Origin: Lysobacteraceae bacterium
GTDB lineage: Bacteria > Pseudomonadota > Gammaproteobacteria > Xanthomonadales > Rhodanobacteraceae
Length of the DNA stretch: 57,733 bases
Assembly: GCA_018970895.1 (NCBI GenBank)
Contig: JAGWVM010000004.1
Location: 1 to 57,733, forward strand
Direction of reading: 5' to 3'
Both the position numbers and the translations under genes were made by a program. Below, in pieces: positions 41,851 to 52,639 of the stretch (the stretch's first letter is position 1; each line of letters starts with the position of its first letter). The notes under the pieces were generated by a model, which saw nothing but the letters and a program-made list of their open reading frames with translations, searched no databases and was not told the DNA's origin.

Positions 41851-44301
41851 ATGGAAACCGTGGAACCCGCGACCCGCGAGCACGTCATGCCCGCGCCGTC
41901 TGTCGTTGCGAGCGACAACGCATCGGACTTCGCCCTCACCCCGCCGCACAACCCCGGCCAGATGCGCGTGACCAAGCGCAGCGGCGGCCAGGAGATCGTC
42001 GACGTCAACAAGATCGTCCGTGCCGTCACCCGCAGTGCCGACGGCCTGCACGCGGTCGATCCGCTGCGGGTGGCGCTGAAAACCATCGGCGGGCTGTACG
42101 ACGGCGCCACCACCGCCGAGCTGGACCAGCTCTCGATCCGCACCGCCGCCGCGCTCACCGCGGAGGAGCCCGAATACGGCCAGCTCGCCGCGCGGCTGCT
42201 CGGCGCCTTCATCGACAAGGAAGTGGCCGGGCAGGAGATCCAGAGCTTCTCGCAGTCGATCGCGCTGGGCGCCGAGGTCGGCGTCCTCAACGCGCGTCTG
42301 CGCGACTTCGTGGCGGCCAACGCGCGCAAGCTGAACGACGCGGTCGACCCGCTGGCGACGCGACGGTTCGAGTACTTCGGCCTGCGCACGGTGTATGACC
42401 GCTACCTGCTGCGCCACCCCACGAAGCGCTACGTGATCGAGACGCCGCAGTACTTCTTCATGCGCATCGCCTGCGCGCTGGGCGGCAACGACATCGCCGA
42501 GACGCTGGAGCTGTATCGCCTGCTTTCCTCGCTGGAATACATCCCCAGCTCGCCCACCCTGTTCAATGCCGGCACCACGCACGAGCAGCTCAGCTCCTGC
42601 TTCCTGCTCGACTCGCCGGTCGACTCGCTGGAGTCGATCTACGACAAGTACGCCGACGTCGCGAAGCTCTCGAAGTTCGCCGGCGGCATCGGCCTGGCCT
42701 GGTCGCGGGTGCGTTCGCGCGGGTCGCTGATCCGCGGCACCAACGGTCATTCCAACGGCCTGGTGCCCTGGCTGAAGACGCTGGACGCCTCGGTCGCCGC
42801 GGTGAACCAGGGCGGCAAGCGCAAGGGCGCGGCCTGCGTGTACCTGGAGCCCTGGCACGCGGACATCGAGGAGTTCCTCGAGCTGCGCGACAACACCGGC
42901 GACGAGGCACGGCGCACGCACAACCTCAACCTGGCGAACTGGATCCCCGACGAGTTCATGCGCCGGGTCGAGCGCGACAGCGAGTGGTCGCTGTTCGATC
43001 CCAAGGTGGTGCCGCACTTCGTCGACAGCTGGGGCGAGGCGTTCGACGCCGCATACCGGCAGGCCGAGGCCGACGGCCTCGCCGTGAAGACGGTGAAGGC
43101 GCGCGAACTCTACGCGCGCATGCTGCGCACGCTGGCGCAGACCGGTAACGGCTGGATGACCTTCAAGGACCGCTGCAACGCCACCAGCAACCAGACGGCC
43201 AAAGCCGAGAACGTGATCCACCTGTCCAACCTGTGCACCGAGATCCTGGAGGTCACCTCGGCCAGCGAAACGGCGGTGTGCAACCTGGGATCGATCAACC
43301 TGGCGCGCCACGTGGCGGACGGCGCCTTTGATTTCGACAAGCTCGCCGACACCGTGCGCACCGCGGTGCGCCAGCTCGACCGCGTGATCGACCTCAATTT
43401 CTATCCCATCGACACCGCCGCCGTGGCCAACCGCAAGTGGCGTCCGGTGGGGCTGGGCGTGATGGGCCTGCAGGACGTGTGCTTCAAGCTGCGCCTGCCG
43501 TTCGACTCGGCCGAAGCGCTGACGCTGTCCACGCGCATCGCCGAGGAGATCTACTTCCATGCGCTGAGCCAGTCCAACGAGCTGGCGGTGGACTTCGGGA
43601 TGCATCCGGGCTTTGCCGAGAGCCGCGCGGCGAACGGCGAACTGCAGTTCGACTACTGGCCGAACGCCGCGCCGCACGAGCCCTCACGCTGGGAGACGCT
43701 GCGTGCCACGATCCGGCAACACGGCCTGCGCAATTCGCTGCTGATCGCGATCGCCCCCACTGCCACCATCGCCTCGATTGCCGGCTGCTACGAGTGCATC
43801 GAGCCGCAGGTGAGCAACCTGTTCAAGCGCGAGACGCTGTCCGGCGACTTCCTGCAGGTGAACCGCTACCTCGCCGACGAGCTGAAATCGCTCGGGCTGT
43901 GGACCCCGGAAGTGCGCGACCAGATCAAGCTGGCCGAAGGCTCGATCCAGGGCATCGCGGCCATTCCCGAACGGCTGCGGCAGATCTACCGCACCGTGTG
44001 GGAGTTGCCGCAGAAGGCGCTGATCGATCTGGCTGCCGCCCGCGCCGCCTTCATCGACCAGAGCCAGTCGCTCAACCTGTTCATGGAGAACCCGAACATC
44101 GGGCAGCTCAGCTCGATGTACATGTACGCGTGGAAGGCCGGCATCAAGACGACGTACTACCTGCGGTCGCGGCCGGCGACGAAGATCGCCAAGGCAACGG
44201 TGAGTGCGGGGAAAGCGGCCTTGCCGGCGGACCAGGATCAGGCGAATGCGGCGGTGTTCTGCTCGCTCGAAAATCCCGAATATTGCGAGGCCTGCCAATA
44301 A
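41851..44301 (+). CDS. nrdA: ribonucleoside-diphosphate reductase class I alpha subunit
   Basis: ATP-cone (VTKRSGGQEIVDVNKIVRAV), NrdA catalytic domain (SSCFLLDSPVDSLESI, NLCTEILEVT), complete ORF. Confidence 0.93.
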   Translation: METVEPATREHVMPAPSVVASDNASDFALTPPHNPGQMRVTKRSGGQEIVDVNKIVRAVTRSADGLHAVDPLRVALKTIGGLYDGATTAELDQLSIRTAAALTAEEPEYGQLAARLLGAFIDKEVAGQEIQSFSQSIALGAEVGVLNARLRDFVAANARKLNDAVDPLATRRFEYFGLRTVYDRYLLRHPTKRYVIETPQYFFMRIACALGGNDIAETLELYRLLSSLEYIPSSPTLFNAGTTHEQLSSCFLLDSPVDSLESIYDKYADVAKLSKFAGGIGLAWSRVRSRGSLIRGTNGHSNGLVPWLKTLDASVAAVNQGGKRKGAACVYLEPWHADIEEFLELRDNTGDEARRTHNLNLANWIPDEFMRRVERDSEWSLFDPKVVPHFVDSWGEAFDAAYRQAEADGLAVKTVKARELYARMLRTLAQTGNGWMTFKDRCNATSNQTAKAENVIHLSNLCTEILEVTSASETAVCNLGSINLARHVADGAFDFDKLADTVRTAVRQLDRVIDLNFYPIDTAAVANRKWRPVGLGVMGLQDVCFKLRLPFDSAEALTLSTRIAEEIYFHALSQSNELAVDFGMHPGFAESRAANGELQFDYWPNAAPHEPSRWETLRATIRQHGLRNSLLIAIAPTATIASIAGCYECIEPQVSNLFKRETLSGDFLQVNRYLADELKSLGLWTPEVRDQIKLAEGSIQGIAAIPERLRQIYRTVWELPQKALIDLAAARAAFIDQSQSLNLFMENPNIGQLSSMYMYAWKAGIKTTYYLRSRPATKIAKATVSAGKAALPADQDQANAAVFCSLENPEYCEACQ

Positions 44302-44321
44302 GAGCGCCCCCCTCCTACACC

Positions 44322-44352
44322 GTCATCCCGGCGAAAGCCGGGATCCAGCGTC
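44322..44352 (+). repeat. left palindromic repeat unit
   Basis: Internal hairpin CCCGGC-GAAA-GCCGGG; inverted partner at 44705-44735. Confidence 0.85.
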
Positions 44353-44361
44353 TCATGTTCT

Positions 44362-44658
44362 TTACCTACAAATTTCAGGATAAAGATCGCGCCAATAGGG
44401 ATTCGATGCCTCGATCAGCTCCCGCTTCCAGTGTCGCTGCCATTCCTTGATCGCCTTCTCGCGAAGAATGGCCAACTCCATCGACTCGTGCTGCTCGAAC
44501 CAGACGAGGCGATGGACGCGGTAGCGGCTCGTGAAACCTGCAACCACGTTGGTCCGGTGTTGCCAGATGCGCTGAGGAAGGTTCGACGTGACGCCCACGT
44601 AGAGCACGCCATTGCGGCGGCTCGCAAGCAGATAGACGCAAGGTTGCAAGGTGGTCAT
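44362..44658 (-). CDS. GIY-YIG nuclease superfamily protein
   Basis: MTTLQPCVYLLASRRNGVLYVGVTSNLPQRIWQHR..., single-domain GIY-YIG-like nuclease (YVYLL...LYVGVT). Confidence 0.9.
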   Translation of the reverse strand: MTTLQPCVYLLASRRNGVLYVGVTSNLPQRIWQHRTNVVAGFTSRYRVHRLVWFEQHESMELAILREKAIKEWQRHWKRELIEASNPYWRDLYPEICR

Positions 44659-44704
44659 GCAGTCGAATCCTTTCGAGATGCAGACTCATGGTGCCATGAA
44701 GCAA

Positions 44705-44735
44705 GACGCTGGTTCCCGGCTTTCGCCGGGATGAC
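44705..44735 (-). repeat. right palindromic repeat unit
   Basis: GACGCTGGTTCCCGGCTTTCGCCGGGATGAC; 30/31 identity to the reverse complement of the left unit. Confidence 0.85.
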
Positions 44736-44789
44736 AACTCTCTTCCTTTCCACATTCTTCTTTGTCATCGAAGCCAAGGAATTCTCCCG

Positions 44790-45809
44790 ATGCCAGCACA
44801 AGCCATCAGTCACCTCCTCGATCCCGGCTTCGCCCTCACCCTGCGCCCGATGCGCTATCCCGCGTTCTACGAGATGTACAGGAACGCGATCAGGAACACC
44901 TGGACGGTGGAGGAGGTGGACTTCTCGCTCGACACCACCGACCTCAACGTCAAGATGTCCGAGGCAGACCGCCACCTGATCCATCGGCTGGTGGCGTTCT
45001 TCGCCACCGGCGACACCATCGTGTCGAACAACCTGGTGCTGAACCTGTATCAGCACATCAATGCTCCGGAGGCGCGCATGTACCTGTCGCGCCAGCTCTA
45101 CGAGGAAGCGCTGCACGTGCAGTTCTATCTCACCCTGCTGGACACCTACATTCCCGATCCGGCCGAGCGCAACCGGGCGTTCGCGGCAATCGAGAACATC
45201 CCCTCGATCCGCGCCAAGGGCGAGTTCTGCTTCAGGTGGATCGACTCGATCCAGAACCTGCAGCGGCTGGAAACACGCGAGCAGCGCCGGCAATTCCTGC
45301 TCAACCTGATCTGCTTCGCCACCTGCATCGAGGGGCTGTTCTTCTTTGCCGCGTTTGCCTACGTGTACTTCCTGCGCTCGCGCGGCCTGCTGCACGGGTT
45401 GGCTTCGGGCACCAACTGGGTGTTCCGCGACGAGAGCTGCCACATGGCGTTTGCCTTCGACGTGGTACGGACCGTGCGTTCGGAAGAACCCGACCTGTTC
45501 GACGAGACGATGCGCGCACAGGTCGAGCAGATGCTGGAGGACGCGATCGCCTGCGAGACCCTGTTCGCCGAGGATGTGCTGTCCGGCGGCGTCGCCGGAC
45601 TCTCGGTGAAGGACATGCGCCAGTACCTGGAGTATGTCGCCGACCTGCGGCTGACCCAGCTCGAGCTGCCGAAGAAGTACGGCGCGAGCAACCCCTTTGA
45701 CTTCATGGAGCTGCAGGACGTGCAGGAGGTCACCAACTTCTTCGAGCGGCGGGTGTCGGCCTACCAGGTGGGCGTGTCCGGCGAGGTGGCGTTCGACATG
45801 GCGTTCTGA
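44790..45809 (+). CDS. nrdB: ribonucleoside-diphosphate reductase class I beta subunit
   Basis: EEALHVQFY (E-x2-H-x3-Y metal/tyrosyl radical motif), FRDESCHMAFAFDV. Confidence 0.93.
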   Translation: MPAQAISHLLDPGFALTLRPMRYPAFYEMYRNAIRNTWTVEEVDFSLDTTDLNVKMSEADRHLIHRLVAFFATGDTIVSNNLVLNLYQHINAPEARMYLSRQLYEEALHVQFYLTLLDTYIPDPAERNRAFAAIENIPSIRAKGEFCFRWIDSIQNLQRLETREQRRQFLLNLICFATCIEGLFFFAAFAYVYFLRSRGLLHGLASGTNWVFRDESCHMAFAFDVVRTVRSEEPDLFDETMRAQVEQMLEDAIACETLFAEDVLSGGVAGLSVKDMRQYLEYVADLRLTQLELPKKYGASNPFDFMELQDVQEVTNFFERRVSAYQVGVSGEVAFDMAF

Positions 45810-46192
45810 CCGGCGGGCCCCGACTTCCGACACCGAGGGTGACATGCGGGGCAACGCGTCGGGGTGACCCGCTCACGCCGCTCGGTCACGGTCATGCGAT
45901 ACGCTGCATCCGGAAGGTGGGCATGGACCTCTTCGCTGGTTTGACGTGAGGCTCGTCAGCCGCCACACCCGGCGGCTCCGGTCCCGGCCGCACAACGGTG
46001 GCGACCACGCCCGAACCTATCGGATCCTCCGCAAGGATGGGCGCGGTCGCGCCTGCAGCCCGATCCATCACCGCGCAATGCGACCAGCACGTTTTCGTTC
46101 CCATCGCGCCCGGCAGCGAGCCGGGAGGGGAGACGAGCGTGGGGGCGAAGCGGCGCGCCGTCATCGTGACAGGTGGCCCGGAACACCCGACG

Positions 46193-46226
46193 CGCGAAGG
46201 CCGGCCCCGAGGGACCGGCCTTCGCG
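46193..46226. terminator. strong hairpin between nrdB and DPP-IV genes, possible bidirectional terminator
   Basis: 12-bp stem CGCGAAGGCCGG/CCGGCCTTCGCG with 10-nt loop, short T run on the + strand. Confidence 0.6.
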
Positions 46227-46251
46227 TTTGCTACCCGCAAGCGGCGGGTGC

Positions 46252-48579
46252 TCAGGGCATGGTCGGATGCATCCGGTATTCCTTCGGCGGGGTGCCACCC
46301 ATCAGGTAGCGCACGAAGTAGTCCCAACGGCGGCGCATCACGTAGGGATTGTCCGCCGCATAGCCGTGATGCATGTTCGGCAGCAGCAGCATGTCGAAAT
46401 CCCTGTTGGCCTTGATCAGCGCCTGCGCCACCAGCAGCGTGTTGGTGACCGGCACGTTGTCGTCCATCGTGCCGTGCACCAGCATCAGGTGGCCCTTGAG
46501 GTTGGCCGCGTGGTTCTGGTTGGCCTGGTCGTCGTAGTTGCTCTTGCCGTCCTTGTCGATGACCAGCTTGCCCTGGTACTTCTCGGCCCAGTCGTCCTCG
46601 TAGTTCCGGTTGTCGTGGTTGCCGCTCTCGGACCAGCCGACCTTGAAGAAGTCCGGGTAGCGGAACATCGCGTCGGTGGACGCGTTGCCACCGCCGGAGT
46701 GGCCCCAGATGCCCACGCGGGTCGCGTCGATCCACGGATAGCGCCTGGCCAGCTCCCTGATGCCGGCCACCTGGTCGGGCAGTGTGTTGTCGCCCATGTT
46801 GCCGTACCAGGTGTCGTGGAAGGCCTTGGATCGATACGGCGTGCCCATGCCGTCGATCGCCACCACGATGAAGCCCAGCTCGGCCAGCGCCTGGTGGTCG
46901 ACCCGTGCCGCCGAGAACGCGCGCGAACCGACCGAACCGATCTGCGGGCCCGGGTACACGTAGTCGACGATCGGGTACTTCTTGTGCGGATCGAAGTTGG
47001 ACGGCTTGAACATCAGGCCGTACAGCTCGGTCTTGCCGTCGCGCGCCTTCACCGTGATCGGCACCGGCGGTACCCAGCCCACCGCCCGCAGGCGGCTGAT
47101 GTCGGCCTTGGCCACGGTGGCCAGGGTGTGGCCATCGCCGCTGGAGCGCAGCACCGTCACCGGAGGCACGGTCGGGGTGGAGTAGGCGTCGACGAAGGTG
47201 TCGCCATCGGGCGACAGGCTGATCTGGTGGTCGGCCGGCTCCGGCGTCAGCAGGGTCGGCTTGCCGCCGTCGAGGCTGACCTTGTAGAACTGGGTGAAGT
47301 ACGGGTCCAGCCCCTTGGTGCGACCCACCGCCTCGAACCACACGGTGCGGGTCTTCGGGTCCACCTTCAGCATCTCGGTGACCACGCTGTCGCCGGTGGT
47401 GATCGCGTGCTTGAGCTTGCCGGTGGTCAGGTCATACAGGTACAGCTGGCCCCAGTTGCTGCGCTCGGAGTACCACACCGCCTCGTGGGTGGCCGGCAGG
47501 TAGGCCCAGTTGGCCTTGCCGATGCCGCTCTCGTAGTAGGTCCTGGCCGACTCCTCGAACACCGTGCGCACCTTGCCGGTGGCCGCGTCGGCAATGCGGA
47601 ACCACTCGTGCTTGTGGTGGCGCGAGGTGGAGACGAAGGCGATCGTCTTGCTGTCCGGCGCCCACTTCACGTCGTCCCAGCCGCCGTCCGGGCCGCAGCT
47701 GACGTCGTCGCAGAGGGTCGAGCGGTGCTGGTCGGCCGGCATGTCCAGCCGCACCACCTCCTTCGTCGGCACGTCGATCACGACGCGCTCGATCATGGTG
47801 ATGTCCTTGTCGCCGGCCAGCGGGTACTTCCACGCTTCCAGCTTCGGATGGCCGACGTTGGTGGTGAACATGTACATGTCACCAGTCTTGCGCTGGTCCT
47901 GCTGGAAGGTGGCGATCTTTTTCGAGTCGGGCGACCACTCCAGGATGGCGTGGTCGGTGTGCTTCCAGCCGGCGTTGTCGGTGGCGTAGCCGAAGTTCTT
48001 CACACCGTCGGTGGTGAGCTGGGTTTCCTTGCCGGTGGCGACGTCGCGGATCCACAGGTTCCAGTCGCGGATGAAGGCCTCGGACTTCCTGTCCGGCGAC
48101 AGCACGCCCGGCTCGTCGCCCTTCGCCTCGCCCCTGGCCGGCTCGGCGCAGACCGCATCGGCGCTGCACAGGTAGGTCTTGCCGCGGACGTCCAGCTTGT
48201 AGCGGCCGTCCGGCGCCACGGCGATGCCGCGCAGGCCGAGCCTGTCCGCCTCGATCGGCTTGCCGCCGGCCAGCTTGCTCAGCGATTCGGCCAGCCTGGC
48301 CTGGTCGAACAGCGGTTCGCTGCGACCGGTGGTGGTATCCATGCGCCGGTAATGGTCGCCGCTGGCGTCGTGGTCGTCGTAGGCGAAATGGGTGTCGTCC
48401 AGCCAGGACACGCGGGTGACCGCGTGATCGACCAGCGGGATCGCCTTGTAGCCGACCATCTGCTCGGCGCGGGCGTAGTCCGCATCGGTGAGCACGGGAC
48501 CTTGGGCATGGACGCCGGCGGCAACGCCGGCGAGGACGAGCGCGCCGAGCAGGCGCGGTGTCGCGGGGATGGATCGCAT
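46252..48579 (-). CDS. S9 family dipeptidyl peptidase IV-like protease
   Basis: Signal peptide; DPPIV beta-propeller; GIWGHSGGGNAS nucleophile and catalytic ...LVHGTMDDNVP. Confidence 0.9.
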   Translation of the reverse strand: MRSIPATPRLLGALVLAGVAAGVHAQGPVLTDADYARAEQMVGYKAIPLVDHAVTRVSWLDDTHFAYDDHDASGDHYRRMDTTTGRSEPLFDQARLAESLSKLAGGKPIEADRLGLRGIAVAPDGRYKLDVRGKTYLCSADAVCAEPARGEAKGDEPGVLSPDRKSEAFIRDWNLWIRDVATGKETQLTTDGVKNFGYATDNAGWKHTDHAILEWSPDSKKIATFQQDQRKTGDMYMFTTNVGHPKLEAWKYPLAGDKDITMIERVVIDVPTKEVVRLDMPADQHRSTLCDDVSCGPDGGWDDVKWAPDSKTIAFVSTSRHHKHEWFRIADAATGKVRTVFEESARTYYESGIGKANWAYLPATHEAVWYSERSNWGQLYLYDLTTGKLKHAITTGDSVVTEMLKVDPKTRTVWFEAVGRTKGLDPYFTQFYKVSLDGGKPTLLTPEPADHQISLSPDGDTFVDAYSTPTVPPVTVLRSSGDGHTLATVAKADISRLRAVGWVPPVPITVKARDGKTELYGLMFKPSNFDPHKKYPIVDYVYPGPQIGSVGSRAFSAARVDHQALAELGFIVVAIDGMGTPYRSKAFHDTWYGNMGDNTLPDQVAGIRELARRYPWIDATRVGIWGHSGGGNASTDAMFRYPDFFKVGWSESGNHDNRNYEDDWAEKYQGKLVIDKDGKSNYDDQANQNHAANLKGHLMLVHGTMDDNVPVTNTLLVAQALIKANRDFDMLLLPNMHHGYAADNPYVMRRRWDYFVRYLMGGTPPKEYRMHPTMP

Positions 48580-48822
48580 GAGGGACTCCGCTGCGTGGGA
48601 ACGTGCGCCGGAAGGCGCCGGCCATGGTCCGGACAGCATCCCTGATTCGCGGCGTGCCCGCATCGCGGAAGCCCGCAGCGCCCCTGTCGCTGCCCGACCC
48701 CCGATGCTAGTCCCGCGGGCCACGGGGTACCCCTGCCAGAAGTCCTGTCGACAAAGCCGCCTTGACGCTGTGCGCGGCCCCGTCGCACCCTGCCCGCCTT
48801 CCCCGTCCCCCGGAGCCCGGCC

Positions 48823-49566
48823 ATGGCCGAAGCCGTCAGCGTGATCGGCAGCTACATCTCGCCCTACGTGCGCAAGGTGCTCGCGTGCCTGGAGCTGAAG
48901 GGGATCGCCTACCGGATCGACCCGATCGCCCCGTTCGTCGGCAACGAGGTGTTCACCCGGCTCAGCCCGCTGCGGCGGATCCCGGTGCTGATCGACGGCG
49001 AGCTGGTGCTCAACGACTCCAGCGTGATCTGCCAGTACCTGGAGGACCGTCATCCGACGCCCTCGCTTTACCCGGCCGATCCGGGCCAGCGCGCGCGGGC
49101 ACGCTGGCTGGAGGAATACGCCGATACCCACCTGGGCGACGTGCTGGTCTGGAAGCTGTTCTTCCAGCTCGGCGCCAAACGTTTCCTGTTCGGCGAAGAG
49201 GCGGACGAGACCATGGTGCGCCGGGCGCGCGAGGAGGAGGTTCCCGCCGCGCTCGACTATCTCGAGGCCCAGCTGCCGCCAACCGGCTTCGTGTTCGGCG
49301 GGCTTTCGATCGCCGACCTCAGCCTGGCCAGTTTCTTCCGCACCGCTGCGTTCGTGAAGTACGCGATCGACCCCGCGCGCTGGCCGCGGATGGCGGCCCT
49401 CGTGGACGCGGTGATGGCGCTGCCGGCGATGCGCAGGCTGGCCGGCATCGAGGACCGCATCGTGCGCGTGCCGCTGGAGCAGCAGCGCGAAGTGCTGGCT
49501 GGCCTGGGTGTGGCGCTTACAGCGGAGACCGTCGGCGGCGCACCTGCCCGCCGCGGCTTCCGCTGA
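48823..49566 (+). CDS. glutathione S-transferase family protein
   Basis: SYISPYVRKVLACLELKGIAY, IPVLIDGELVLNDSSVICQYLED. Confidence 0.88.
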   Translation: MAEAVSVIGSYISPYVRKVLACLELKGIAYRIDPIAPFVGNEVFTRLSPLRRIPVLIDGELVLNDSSVICQYLEDRHPTPSLYPADPGQRARARWLEEYADTHLGDVLVWKLFFQLGAKRFLFGEEADETMVRRAREEEVPAALDYLEAQLPPTGFVFGGLSIADLSLASFFRTAAFVKYAIDPARWPRMAALVDAVMALPAMRRLAGIEDRIVRVPLEQQREVLAGLGVALTAETVGGAPARRGFR

Positions 49567-49567
49567 G

Positions 49568-50467
49568 TCAATCGCCCAGCGGGAACAGCCCGGCCAGCCA
49601 GTCCACGAACACCCGAAGCCGCGCAGGCATCTGCTGCTGCGGCGGGTACAGCACGCTCATCGGCAGGCCCGGCGGCGGCGTCTCGGGCAGCAGCTCGACC
49701 AGCGCGCCGGCGGCCAGCGCCGCGCTCACGTGGTAACGGGGAAACTGCGCCACGCCCAGCCCTGCCTCGCAGCACCCCAGATAGGCGTCCACCCCGCTCA
49801 CCACCACCCGCGAGGGCAGCAGCAGCTCGCGGCGTCGCCGGCCCACCATGAACTCCAGCGGCTCGACCCGGCGCGTGGTCGGGGAGGCCCAGTTCACCGC
49901 CACGTGACCGTCGGCCAGTGCGGCCAGCGACGCCGGCTGGCCGCGCTCGCGCACGTAGCCGGCGCTGGCCACGGTGACCTGCTCGAGCACCCCCAGCCGG
50001 CGCCCGACCATGCCCGAGTCGGGAAGCTCACCGGCGCGCAGCACGCAGTCCACGCCCTCGCGCAGCAGATCGACGAAGCGGTCGCCGGTGCCGATGTCCA
50101 GTTCGATGCCGGGGTAGCGCGCGCAGAACGCGGGCAGGTGTGGAAGGATGCGGCTGCGCGCGAACGCGCCGGGCAGGTCCACCCGCAGGCGGCCGCGCGG
50201 CTGCGTCGCGGCCTCGCGGAAATCGGTCTCCACCTCGTCGAGGTCGGCCAGCAGCCGGCGGCAGTGCCCGTAGTACACCTCGCCGTCGCGGGTGGTGCGC
50301 ACACGGCGGGTGGTGCGCTGGAGCAGCTGCGCGCCCAGCCGCGCCTCCAGCCGCTTGATTGCATGGGTGACCGTCGCGCGCGGCAGACTGAGGTCGTCGG
50401 CCGCCGCGGTGAAGCTGCCCAGCTCGACGATGCGGGTGAACAGCCGCATCGCCTCGATACGATCCAT
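49568..50467 (-). CDS. LysR-family regulator
   Basis: N-terminal MDRIEAMRLFTRIVELGSFTAAADDLSLPRATVTHAIKRLE HTH; divergent to aldo/keto reductase. Confidence 0.9.
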   Translation of the reverse strand: MDRIEAMRLFTRIVELGSFTAAADDLSLPRATVTHAIKRLEARLGAQLLQRTTRRVRTTRDGEVYYGHCRRLLADLDEVETDFREAATQPRGRLRVDLPGAFARSRILPHLPAFCARYPGIELDIGTGDRFVDLLREGVDCVLRAGELPDSGMVGRRLGVLEQVTVASAGYVRERGQPASLAALADGHVAVNWASPTTRRVEPLEFMVGRRRRELLLPSRVVVSGVDAYLGCCEAGLGVAQFPRYHVSAALAAGALVELLPETPPPGLPMSVLYPPQQQMPARLRVFVDWLAGLFPLGD

Positions 50468-50476
50468 GATTGTTTA

Positions 50477-50488
50477 ATTCCATGGAAT
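50477..50488. promoter_or_regulatory. candidate LysR operator
   Basis: Perfect palindrome ATTCCATGGAAT in the divergent intergenic region. Confidence 0.4.
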
Positions 50489-50580
50489 GGTGTTTGCCAT
50501 TATTGATCATTTATCCACGCCCGGGACAGCGGCACACTGGGCAGATTGCAACCCCTCCCCCCTTGCAAGGAGTGATCACG

Positions 50581-51573
<993 letters not shown>

Positions 51574-51661
51574 CCGCCGGCGGGCGACACCGGCTGCGGC
51601 GGCGTGTCGCTGTCGCCGCCGGTGACTCGGCCGGGTCGCACCGCGCCGCTACACTGGTGCG

Positions 51662-52483
51662 ATGAATACGCCTGAAGATTCCCAGCTCGGCAAGACCACC
51701 GTCTATGCCGACCGCTACGATCCCGGCCTGCTCTTTCCGATCGTCCGCGCCGCCAAGCGCGCGGAAATCGGCGTGACCGAGCCGCTGCCGTTCCGCGGTG
51801 TGGATATCTGGAACGCCTACGAGTTCTCCTGGCTGGACGCGCGCGGCAAGCCGATGGTGGCGATCGCGGAGATCCGCGTGCCGGCCAGCTCGCCGAACAT
51901 CATCGAGTCCAAGTCGTTCAAGCTCTACCTCAACGGCTTCTCGCAGGAGCGCATGGCCGACACGCCGCATCTGATCGGCGTGCTCGAGCGCGACCTGTCG
52001 GCCGCCGCCGGCGCGCCGGTGGAGGTGGAGCTGAGCCTGCCCTCGGCGATCGTGCACGCCATCCGCGACCTGGAGGGCGAATCGATCGACGACCAGCCGC
52101 TGGCCATCGACGACTACGGCCCGCCCAAGGCCGATTACCTGCACGTGGCCGGCGATGCGGTGGTGGAGGAATCACTGGTCTCGGACCTGCTGCGCTCGAA
52201 CTGCCCGGTCACCGGGCAGCCGGACTGGGGCAGCGTGCAGATCCGCTATCGCGGGCGGCCGATCGACCGCGAAGGGCTGCTTCGCTACCTGGTCTCGTTC
52301 CGCACCCACAACGAATTCCACGAGCAGTGCGTGGAGCGCATCTACGCCGACGTGATGGCGCGCTGCGCGCCGGAAGCGCTCAGCGTGTATGCGCGCTACA
52401 CGCGCCGTGGCGGGCTGGACATCAACCCGTTCCGCAGCAGCACGGCGCACGTGCCGGTGAACCTGCGCGGCGCCCGCCAGTAG
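51662..52483 (+). CDS. queF: NADPH-dependent 7-cyano-7-deazaguanine reductase
   Basis: [56 protein letters not shown]. Confidence 0.95.
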   Translation: MNTPEDSQLGKTTVYADRYDPGLLFPIVRAAKRAEIGVTEPLPFRGVDIWNAYEFSWLDARGKPMVAIAEIRVPASSPNIIESKSFKLYLNGFSQERMADTPHLIGVLERDLSAAAGAPVEVELSLPSAIVHAIRDLEGESIDDQPLAIDDYGPPKADYLHVAGDAVVEESLVSDLLRSNCPVTGQPDWGSVQIRYRGRPIDREGLLRYLVSFRTHNEFHEQCVERIYADVMARCAPEALSVYARYTRRGGLDINPFRSSTAHVPVNLRGARQ

Positions 52484-52639
52484 GGCCCCCGCGCTGCCCC
52501 ACCGGGGCATGAACGGCCGTCTGCCGCGGTAATCGGCGCTTCAGTCCGGCGCCACTAGCCTCCCCGACCTTGCGGCGCCACCGTGCGCCGGTCGGCCACG
52601 GACGGCATTCCCCACCACGCTGAAGACGGAACACACGCC

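Larger units (their letters stand above)
44322..44735. mobile_element. candidate GIY-YIG cassette bounded by 31-nt inverted repeats
   Basis: Left GTCATCCCGGCGAAAGCCGGGATCCAGCGTC (44322-44352) and right reverse complement with one mismatch (44705-44735), enclosing one antisense ORF. Confidence 0.6.

Noticed and set aside
41749-43677. 642-aa minus ORF antisense to nrdA
   Set aside because: Shadow frame; nrdA motifs are complete on the + strand.
44362-44658. GIY-YIG gene as a homing endonuclease of an nrd intron or intein
   Set aside because: It lies between two complete ORFs, on the opposite strand, and neither nrdA nor nrdB is interrupted; the repeat-framed cassette fits better.
45864-45889. 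GTGACC...GGTCAC inverted repeat after nrdB as a terminator
   Set aside because: No T-tract follows and the loop is large; too weak to call.
45946-48645. 899-aa + ORF antisense to the DPP-IV gene
   Set aside because: Shadow frame with His/Val/Gly-rich sequence and no recognisable domain.
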